Assembly: GCA_020847555.1 (NCBI GenBank)
Contig: JADLBT010000132.1
Span: forward strand, 1-5,728
From: Gemmataceae bacterium
GTDB lineage: Bacteria; Planctomycetota; Planctomycetia; Gemmatales; Gemmataceae
DNA length: 5,728 bases
Direction: 5' to 3'
Below, piece by piece: positions 1 to 4,430 of the stretch. How positions within the stretch are numbered: position 1 is the stretch's first letter; every line of letters starts with the position of its first letter. The position numbers and the translations under genes were made by a program. The notes under the pieces are model-generated. The model was not told where the DNA came from, made no database searches, and worked only from the letters and a program-made list of their open reading frames with translations.

Positions 1-35
1 CCCGGCGCTGGCGCTCCGGGCTGGTCCGACGGCTC

Positions 36-452
36 TTATTCTTTCTTCTCGTCGATCGGTTCCTTGACCGGCTGGACGAAGTGGGTGCTCTTCTTGTCGG
101 CGGTCAACTTGGCGGCGTGGGCGAGCGCGTCCTCCTTGCGCTTGTACTCGTAGGACGCCACCTGCTGGTGGGAGTTGTTGAACACGCCCCAGACAACGCG
201 GCGGCGGACCACCTTGGCGGTGCGGGTCCGCGACTTGGTCGCCTTCGGCTTGGCCGGTTTCTTCTTGGGCGCGACTACTTCTTCCTCGTCCTCTTCTCCC
301 TCACCCTCTTCTTCGTCCCCTTCCTCTTCCTCGTCGTCTTCGTCCTCGTCGGCCTCGTCCTCGACCTCGTCGTGCTCCTCGTCCGTGCGCCGCCGTTCGG
401 CCTCCTCGAAGTCGGCGCGCATCTCCTTGCGGTTCAGGATGCGTCGTGCCAT
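36..452 (-). CDS. Small charge-segregated hypothetical protein (acidic block, basic linker, C-terminal domain)
   Basis: This encodes a 138-residue protein of unknown function. Residues 1-22 are basic and polar. Residues 24-58 form an acidic block (29 of 35 are Asp or Glu). Residues 63-85 form a Lys/Arg/Pro linker (12 of 23 basic). Residues 86-132 look like a small folded unit beginning VVWGVFNN, with aromatic residues and a closing THFVQPVKEP. There is no signal peptide or membrane segment, so it is probably cytoplasmic. The ATG at 452 is chosen because GAGGAG lies 8 bases upstream; a longer in-frame extension to 686 would run across the neighbouring gene and has a different, Arg/Ser/Pro-rich composition. 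I recall similar C-terminal segments in planctomycete hypothetical proteins but cannot verify this here. The alternating charges would suit binding to nucleic acid or to a basic partner, which is inference only. The gene is real with good confidence; its function is unknown. Confidence 0.8.
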   Translation of the reverse strand: MARRILNRKEMRADFEEAERRRTDEEHDEVEDEADEDEDDEEEEGDEEEGEGEEDEEEVVAPKKKPAKPKATKSRTRTAKVVRRRVVWGVFNNSHQQVASYEYKRKEDALAHAAKLTADKKSTHFVQPVKEPIDEKKE

Positions 453-488
453 GAATCGTGCTCCTCGATGGGTGAGGGTCCGCGTTCG

Positions 489-504
489 CCCCGGCTTGCC
501 GGGC
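489..504. repeat. 16-bp palindromic element, copy A (leader of the charge-segregated gene)
   Basis: A perfect inverted repeat, CCCGGC and GCCGGG around a TT centre (490-503), lies 37 bp upstream of the start codon at 452. It matches copy B at 1020-1035 at 15 of 16 positions; the only difference is in the two-base centre. It could be a protein binding site or an RNA hairpin in the leader. An alternative pairing, CTTGCC with GGCAAG (495-507), overlaps it. Function is not shown by sequence alone. Confidence 0.45.
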
Positions 505-525
505 AAGGGGAATCTTTCCTTCGTT

Positions 526-554
526 AAACTACCGGCCGTCTGAGGGAGTTGCAA
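526..554 (-). promoter_or_regulatory. Weak candidate promoter for the gene at 36-452
   Basis: Read on the minus strand, TTGCAA (549-554) and TAGTTT (526-531) are separated by 17 bp. They match the sigma-70 consensus at 4 of 6 and 3 of 6 positions. The site lies in a locally AT-richer patch of the gap between the two minus-strand genes. It would give a leader of about 65 bases containing palindrome copy A. The match is weak, so this is a candidate only. Confidence 0.25.
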
Positions 555-582
555 GGGCGCCTGGGACCGCCGACGCGCCGCC

Positions 583-957
583 TCAACCGAGGACGGCGCG
601 CAGCCGCTCCAGGGCGGCCGCTTGCCGCAGCGCGGCCTTCCCGAACCCCGGCAGCGCGCCGAGTGCGACCGCCTGCTGCTGGGCATCCGGGTAGTTGCTC
701 ACCAGCATCACCGGCACCCGGCGCAGCGCCGCGTCGGCCTCGATCCGGGCCACCAGATCCAGCCCGGAGGTGCCGTCCCTGTCGAGCACGCGGTTGACCA
801 GAACAAGGTCATACGTCCCGCGTCCCAGCTCGGCGAGGGCGTCCGCCGCGTCGTCGAGGGGCACGACCTCGGCGCCGAACTGCGTCTGCAGGGCGCGCGC
901 GATCGAGTCGTGGTCGGCGCCGCACTGGCCGACGCTCAGTACCCGCCTGCCGGGCAT
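583..957 (-). CDS. Stand-alone response-regulator receiver-like protein lacking the phosphoacceptor Asp
   Basis: This encodes a 124-residue single-domain protein with the pattern of a CheY-like receiver. Beta-1 is RRVLSVG (residues 4-10), the beta-3 region is YDLVLVNRVLDRDG (49-62), beta-4 is VPVMLVS (81-87), and GFGK (104-107) occupies the conserved Lys position. Aligned by eye with ordinary receivers, the phosphoacceptor Asp is Asn55 and the acidic pair after beta-1 is Gly10-Gln11. The switch Ser87 and Lys107 are kept. No output domain is attached. The ATG at 957 is chosen because GGAGG lies 8 bases upstream; an in-frame TTG at 999 has no comparable site. It is divergent from the oxidoreductase gene to its right. 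It probably acts as a phosphorylation-independent partner-binding receiver. The fold call is fairly safe; the partner is unknown. Confidence 0.82.
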   Translation of the reverse strand: MPGRRVLSVGQCGADHDSIARALQTQFGAEVVPLDDAADALAELGRGTYDLVLVNRVLDRDGTSGLDLVARIEADAALRRVPVMLVSNYPDAQQQAVALGALPGFGKAALRQAAALERLRAVLG

Positions 958-1019
958 GCTGGTGTCCTCCAGAGATTCCGGGGGGACCGCCTGAGCCAAG
1001 GGAGCAGCAACTTCCGTGC

Positions 1020-1035
1020 CCCCGGCTGGCCGGGC
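1020..1035. repeat. 16-bp palindromic element, copy B (divergent intergenic region)
   Basis: A perfect inverted repeat, CCCGGC and GCCGGG around a TG centre (1021-1034), sits in the divergent gap between the receiver-like gene (start 957) and the oxidoreductase gene (start about 1108). That places it about 63-73 bp from both starts. It differs from copy A at 489-504 by one central base. Its position suits an operator serving both directions, but no regulator is identified. The rest of the 150-bp gap shows no convincing promoter. Confidence 0.45.
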
Positions 1036-1107
1036 GCGTGGGCAGGAGTAATGTTACAGAGTGGCGCCTGTTTCTGCACTCGCATCGGCCCGGTAAACGA
1101 GACTCCC

Positions 1108-2244
1108 GTGGGCACGAACGATCTTCCCGAAACGATCCTGCAGTTCGGGTCCGGCAAGTTCCTGCGCGGCTTCGCCGATCTGTTCATCCACCAGGCCAAC
1201 CAGGACGGCCAGAACGTCGGGCGCGTCGTGGTCGTGCAGACGACGGGCGAGGGCCGGGCTAACTCCCTGGCGAAGCAGGGCGGACGCTACCACGTCGTCG
1301 TTCGCGGGCTGTCCAGCGGGGCCGTCGTCGATCGGGTCGAGGCGTCGGCCAGCATCAGCCGCGCCCTCGTCGCGTCGCGCCAGTGGACCGACGTCCTGGC
1401 GGTGGCCCGGTCGCCGCAGCTGCGCTACGTCCTCTCCAACACGGCCGAGGCTGGCTACACCCTGGACCCGGCGGACAAACCCGATGACGCGCCGCCGCGC
1501 TCGTTCCCGGCGAAGCTGCTGCGCGTGCTGCGCGAGCGCCACGACGCCGGCCTGCCCGGGGTGGCGCTCCTGCCGTGCGAGCTGTTCGAGGGCAACGCCG
1601 ACATGCTGCGCGGCCTGCTCCTGCAACTCGCCGAGTCGTGGGGCCTGCCGGCGTCGGTCGGCGCTTACCTGCGGACCGCCTGCTCCTGGCACAACGCCCT
1701 GGTGGACCGGATCGTCACCCACCGGCCGGACGGCGACCCGCGCATCGAGGGCGATGACATGGCCGTCATGGCCGAGCCATACGCCCTGTGGGCGCTGGAG
1801 TCGCAGGACGGCGGGGCACGCCTGTTCCGCCATCCGGCGATCGCGCACACGACCGACGTGCGGCCGTTCTTCCTGCGCAAGGTGCGCATCCTGAACGCGG
1901 CCCACACGGCAATGGTGACGCGGGCCGAGCCGAAGGGCATCGCGACGGTGAAGCAGGCGAGGGCCGATCCAGAGATCGAGGGGTGGCTGAAGCAGCTGCT
2001 GTTCGCGGAGATCGTGCCGGTGCTGGGGGGGCGGGTGGAGGACGCGGAGGGGTTCGCCCACCAGACGCTGGAGCGCTTCCGCAACCCGTTCCTGGAGCAC
2101 CGGCTGAGCGACATCAAGACCTATCACGAGCAGAAGGTACGCATCCGGCTGATCCCGACGCGGGCCGAGTTCGTGGCGAAGTTCGGCCGCCCCCCGGCGC
2201 GGCTGGACGAGGCGATCACCGCCTCCGGCCTGTCGCCGCAGTAG
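1108..2244 (+). CDS. uxaB: Altronate oxidoreductase / tagaturonate reductase-like, mannitol dehydrogenase family
   Basis: This enzyme is predicted to interconvert D-tagaturonate and D-altronate with NAD(H) in hexuronate catabolism in the cytoplasm. The N-terminus has the UxaB-like ILQFGSGKFLRGF (residues 10-22) of the NAD-binding domain. HNALVDRI (195-202) matches the family signature. The family's catalytic Lys, Asn and His are at K258, N263 and H266 within RKVRILNAAH. With 378 residues it is about 100 shorter than E. coli UxaB: it ends soon after FRNPFLEHRL, and the gene ends only 33 bp before psuG, so the C-terminal helical part is absent. The GTG at 1108 is preferred because homology begins just after it and codons 1051-1107 are unlike the rest. 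An in-frame ATG at 1051 has AGGAG only two bases upstream. Another mannitol dehydrogenase family substrate, such as fructuronate or a polyol, is possible. Confidence 0.85.
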   Translation: MGTNDLPETILQFGSGKFLRGFADLFIHQANQDGQNVGRVVVVQTTGEGRANSLAKQGGRYHVVVRGLSSGAVVDRVEASASISRALVASRQWTDVLAVARSPQLRYVLSNTAEAGYTLDPADKPDDAPPRSFPAKLLRVLRERHDAGLPGVALLPCELFEGNADMLRGLLLQLAESWGLPASVGAYLRTACSWHNALVDRIVTHRPDGDPRIEGDDMAVMAEPYALWALESQDGGARLFRHPAIAHTTDVRPFFLRKVRILNAAHTAMVTRAEPKGIATVKQARADPEIEGWLKQLLFAEIVPVLGGRVEDAEGFAHQTLERFRNPFLEHRLSDIKTYHEQKVRIRLIPTRAEFVAKFGRPPARLDEAITASGLSPQ

Positions 2245-2277
2245 CCCGCCGCGCCCGCGCGTTGCGAGGGCCCGTCG

Positions 2278-3198
2278 ATGTCCCGTCCCCTTCCCCTCGA
2301 CCTGCACGCCGAGGTCGCCGAGGCCGTGCGCGCCGGCCGCCCGGTTGTCGCGCTGGAGTCCACCTTGATCGCTCACGGCCTACCGTGGCCGCTCAACCTG
2401 GAAACGGCCCGGGCCGCCGAGGACGCGGTCCGGGCCGAGGGCGCCGTCCCGGCCACTGTCGCCGTGCTGAGAGGCCGGCCGGTCGTCGGTCTGGACGGTC
2501 CGGAGCTGGAGCGCCTGGCCCAGGGGCGCGACGTCCTCAAGGCGAGCCGGCGCGATCTGGCGGCGGCCGTCGCCCAGGGGCGGACGGCCGCGACGACGGT
2601 GGCCGCGACGATGTTCCTCGCCCACCTGGCGGGGGTGCGGCTGTTCGCAACCGGCGGGATCGGCGGAGCCCACCGAGACGCCGCCCATCCGTGGGACATC
2701 TCGGCCGACCTGCTGGAACTGTCGCGCACCCCGGTCGGAGTCGTGTGCGCCGGGGCCAAGAGTATCCTCGACATCCCGCGCACGCTGGAGATCCTGGAGA
2801 CGCAGGGAGTGCCGGTGGTCGGCTACGGGACCGGCGAGTTCCCGGCGTTCTACATGCGCTCGAGTGGCGAGCCGGTCAGCGCTCGGGTGGACAGCCCGCA
2901 GGAGGCGGCGGCGCTGCTCCGCGCCCACTGGGATCTGCACGGCGCCGGAGTGGTGCTGGCCCAGGCGATGCCGGAGGAGCGGTCGCTGCCGGCGGACGAG
3001 TTCGCGAATGCCCTGGCCGAGGTCGAGGGGCGGGCGGCGGGCGCCGGCGTGCGCGGCAAGGACGTGACGCCGTTCCTGCTCGCCCGCCTGGCGGAGGCGA
3101 CTCAGGGCCGGACGCTGGAGGTGAATCAGGCGCTCGTACTCGCCAACGCCCGCCTTGCTGCCCAGGTCGCCCGCGAGCTGTGCGCCGGCCCGGCGTAG
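2278..3198 (+). CDS. psuG: Pseudouridine-5'-phosphate glycosidase
   Basis: The enzyme splits pseudouridine 5'-phosphate into uracil and ribose 5-phosphate (a reversible reaction) in pseudouridine salvage, in the cytoplasm. The 306 residues match the usual length of about 310. Conserved blocks are VALESTLIAHG (24-34), DVLKASRRDL (85-94), ATGGIGGAHR (124-133), WDISADL (139-145), CAGAKSILDI (157-166) and VPVVGYGTGEFPAFY (178-192). E27, K88, D144 and K161 line up with E31, K93, D149 and the Schiff-base K166 of the E. coli enzyme. The ATG at 2278 has GAGG 8 bases upstream. The 33-bp gap after the oxidoreductase suggests co-transcription. The usual partner kinase psuK is not in the window, and the residues past 3198 do not encode it. 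Identity is secure; the pairing with a uronate enzyme is unusual. Confidence 0.95.
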   Translation: MSRPLPLDLHAEVAEAVRAGRPVVALESTLIAHGLPWPLNLETARAAEDAVRAEGAVPATVAVLRGRPVVGLDGPELERLAQGRDVLKASRRDLAAAVAQGRTAATTVAATMFLAHLAGVRLFATGGIGGAHRDAAHPWDISADLLELSRTPVGVVCAGAKSILDIPRTLEILETQGVPVVGYGTGEFPAFYMRSSGEPVSARVDSPQEAAALLRAHWDLHGAGVVLAQAMPEERSLPADEFANALAEVEGRAAGAGVRGKDVTPFLLARLAEATQGRTLEVNQALVLANARLAAQVARELCAGPA

Positions 3199-3202
3199 AG
3201 CA

Positions 3203-3227
3203 GGGTCAAGGAGGGTGGGCTGTGGGG
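3203..3227 (+). other. G-quadruplex-type motif just downstream of psuG
   Basis: Four runs of three or more G (3203-3205, 3213-3215, 3217-3219, 3224-3227) are separated by loops of 7, 1 and 4 bases. This fits the standard G3/N1-7 pattern. It starts five bases after the psuG stop on the coding strand, so it would lie in the 3' end of that mRNA. It could affect termination or mRNA 3' stability. G-rich motifs arise easily in high-GC DNA, so function is uncertain. Confidence 0.4.
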
Positions 3228-3235
3228 ATTGGAAA

Positions 3236-3259
3236 GCCCACGGGCTGCGTCCCGTGGGC
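3236..3259 (+). repeat. GC-rich hairpin repeat, copy 1
   Basis: Perfect 9-bp arms GCCCACGGG and CCCGTGGGC flank the six-base loop CTGCGT. The same unit recurs at 3278-3301 and at 5686-5709, always in this orientation relative to the window. It lies 37 bp after the psuG stop. There is no T-tract after the stem, so it is not a classical intrinsic terminator. The dispersed, extragenic, palindromic character resembles REP-type elements. It could still help end or protect the psuG transcript. Confidence 0.75.
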
Positions 3260-3277
3260 CGGGTCTGAACGATCTTG

Positions 3278-3301
3278 GCCCACGGGCTGCGTCCTGTGAG
3301 C
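3278..3301 (+). repeat. GC-rich hairpin repeat, copy 2 (degenerate)
   Basis: This copy matches copy 1 at 22 of 24 positions and begins 42 bp after it. The 5' arm GCCCACGGG and loop CTGCGT are identical to copy 1. The 3' arm is CCTGTGAGC, giving one G-T wobble and one C-A mismatch. Both changes are transitions, which suggests an older, decaying copy. It lies upstream of the argB promoter, so it could also act as an insulator between the two transcription units. Confidence 0.7.
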
Positions 3302-3347
3302 TTTGGGCGCCTTCAACCCCATTCACATCTGGAAACCGGCCGGGCCA

Positions 3348-3375
3348 TTGACACCCGCCGCCGGGAGCCTACAAT
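3348..3375 (+). promoter_or_regulatory. Sigma-70-type promoter of argB-argD
   Basis: A perfect -35 hexamer TTGACA (3348-3353) is followed after 16 bp by the -10 hexamer TACAAT (3370-3375), which matches 5 of 6 consensus bases. It stands out in an otherwise GC-rich stretch. The AT-rich run CTATTTTTT follows, so transcription probably starts near 3382. This gives a leader of about 84 bases before the argB ATG. It is the clearest promoter in the window and points to a housekeeping-sigma start for arginine biosynthesis. Confidence 0.8.
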
Positions 3376-3416
3376 CTATTTTTTGCTCGACGGCCCGCAC
3401 GCCCCGTTCTCCCCTT

Positions 3417-3452
3417 CCCGGGTGCCACGAGCGGGCGGGCCGGCTACCCGGG
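3417..3452 (+). promoter_or_regulatory. Inverted repeat in the argB leader, next to the ribosome binding region
   Basis: CCCGGGT (3417-3423) and ACCCGGG (3446-3452) are exact reverse complements. An inner GCC/GGC pair (3424-3426 with 3442-3444) could extend the stem if T3445 bulges. The 3' arm overlaps the only Shine-Dalgarno-like bases, GGGTGA (3450-3455), upstream of the ATG at 3466. In mRNA the stem could limit ribosome access; in DNA the repeat could be an operator. No ligand or regulator can be named from sequence. Confidence 0.45.
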
Positions 3453-3465
3453 TGAAGCGGTGCCG

Positions 3466-4347
3466 ATGGACGACGCCATCCGCAAGGCGGAAGTGCTCAT
3501 CGAAGCCCTCAGCTACATCCGCAACTTCCGCGACCGGCTGACGGTCATCAAGCTCGGCGGCAGTGCGATGGAGGATCCCGACGCGCTGCGCGCCACCCTG
3601 CAGGATGTCGTCTTCATGGAGACGGTCGGCCTGCGCCCCGTGCTCGTCCACGGCGGCGGCAAGCCGATCGACCGGGCGATGGCGGCCGCCGGACTGAAGC
3701 CCCGCAAGGTGCTCGGCCGCCGCTACACCGACGCCGCGACGCTGGAGATCGTCGTCCGCGTCCTGCTCCGCGAAATCAACGCCGGCATCGAGGCCCAGAT
3801 CCGCCAGCTCGGCGGCCGCGCCGTCGGCCAGCACCTGGGATCGTTCCAGTACCTCACCGGCGAACGGCTGACCCTCCCCGGGCCGGAAGGCAAGCCGATC
3901 GACCTGGGCCGCGTCGGCCGGGTCCGCGGGGTGGACGCCGCCCTGATCCGCGACTTCTGCGCCGCCGGCGTCGTGCCCGTCATCCCGTCCCTGGCGGTGG
4001 ACGCTGCCGGGGACTGGCTGAACGTTAACGCCGACACGGCCGCCGCCGCCGTCGCCGCCCACCTCGGCGCCGAGAAGCTGGTTCTGCTCACCGACACGCC
4101 CGGGATCCTTCTCGACCGCCGCGCCCCCGACTCGCTCGTTAGCAGCCTCGACGCCCACCGCTGCCGCGAACTGATGGGGACCGGCGTCATCGACGAGGGG
4201 ATGATACCCAAGGTCGAGGCGTGTCTGGAAAGTTTGCGTGGCGGCGTCCGCAAGACGCACATCATCGACGGCCGCCTGAGACACTCGCTCCTCCTGGAGA
4301 TCTACACCGACCGCGGGGTCGGCACCGAGATCGTCCTGGGGGACTGA
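3466..4347 (+). CDS. argB: N-acetylglutamate kinase (arginine biosynthesis step 2)
   Basis: ArgB phosphorylates N-acetyl-L-glutamate with ATP to N-acetylglutamyl 5-phosphate in the cytoplasm. Amino-acid kinase motifs in the 293 residues are VIKLGGSAM (27-35; K29 is the phosphate-binding Lys), HGGGK (62-66), NVNAD (186-190; D190 catalytic) and GMIPK (245-249; K249). The N-terminal helix around EALSYIRNF and the C-terminal LEIYTDRGVGTEI resemble the hexameric, arginine-inhibited kinases of Pseudomonas and Thermotoga rather than the shorter E. coli form. Feedback inhibition by arginine is therefore likely. E244 replaces the Gly commonly found before GM. The ATG at 3466 is chosen because family members often begin with a similar Met-acidic-acidic-Ala sequence; a GTG at 3460 would add two residues. 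argD follows after 83 bp, so an operon is likely. Identity is secure. Confidence 0.95.
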   Translation: MDDAIRKAEVLIEALSYIRNFRDRLTVIKLGGSAMEDPDALRATLQDVVFMETVGLRPVLVHGGGKPIDRAMAAAGLKPRKVLGRRYTDAATLEIVVRVLLREINAGIEAQIRQLGGRAVGQHLGSFQYLTGERLTLPGPEGKPIDLGRVGRVRGVDAALIRDFCAAGVVPVIPSLAVDAAGDWLNVNADTAAAAVAAHLGAEKLVLLTDTPGILLDRRAPDSLVSSLDAHRCRELMGTGVIDEGMIPKVEACLESLRGGVRKTHIIDGRLRHSLLLEIYTDRGVGTEIVLGD

Positions 4348-4376
4348 CAGCCCACTGACACTCCCACGCTCTCCCA

Positions 4377-4407
4377 CCGGCCCCCGCGATGTCGCGGGGG
4401 CGGCCGG
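4377..4407 (+). promoter_or_regulatory. Strong stem-loop between argB and argD
   Basis: CCCCCGCGA (4381-4389) and TCGCGGGGG (4392-4400) form a perfect stem, extended by G4380-C4401. An outer CCGG/CCGG pair (4377-4380 with 4404-4407) is an alternative extension. Only CTTTC follows, so a classical terminator tail is missing. It lies in the leader of argD, 24 bases before the start codon. It could be an attenuator, an mRNA processing or stability element that sets the argB:argD ratio, or a partial terminator. Confidence 0.55.
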
Positions 4408-4430
4408 CTTTCAGGACAGGACAGCAACCC

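Noticed and set aside
1..20. Possible imperfect hairpin (CCCGG and CCGGG arms) downstream of the first minus-strand gene
   Set aside because: The stem is imperfect, there is no T-tract, and the window edge cuts off the context.
175..543. Plus-strand open frame encoding a poly-Ser protein
   Set aside because: It is the antisense shadow of the Glu/Asp codons of the minus-strand gene.
453..686. In-frame N-terminal extension of the charge-segregated protein
   Set aside because: It overlaps the receiver-like gene, its composition is that of an antisense frame, and a good ribosome binding site precedes the ATG at 452.
622..1050. Long upstream in-frame extension of the oxidoreductase reading frame
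   Set aside because: It runs antisense through the receiver-like gene, has no family homology, and the UxaB-like domain begins only after 1108.
1048..1057. AT-richer patch GTAATGTTAC in the divergent gap as a -10 element
   Set aside because: No acceptable -35 hexamer lies at the right distance on either strand.
1054..2376. Minus-strand 440-codon open frame
   Set aside because: It is antisense to the oxidoreductase gene, with no recognisable domain; long antisense frames are common in high-GC DNA.
1788..3299. Plus-strand 503-codon open frame rich in Arg, Gly and Pro
   Set aside because: It is an out-of-frame shadow spanning the oxidoreductase gene and psuG, both of which have clear motifs in their own frames.
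3236..3301. The two hairpin copies as a CRISPR array
   Set aside because: There are only two units, the 18-base gap is too short for a spacer, one unit is degenerate, and a third copy lies far away after argD.
3376..4377. Minus-strand 333-codon open frame
   Set aside because: It is antisense to argB and has no recognisable motif.
4389..4430. Earlier ATG start for argD
   Set aside because: It lies inside the stem-loop, has no ribosome binding site, and adds an Arg-rich tail unlike the family N-terminus.
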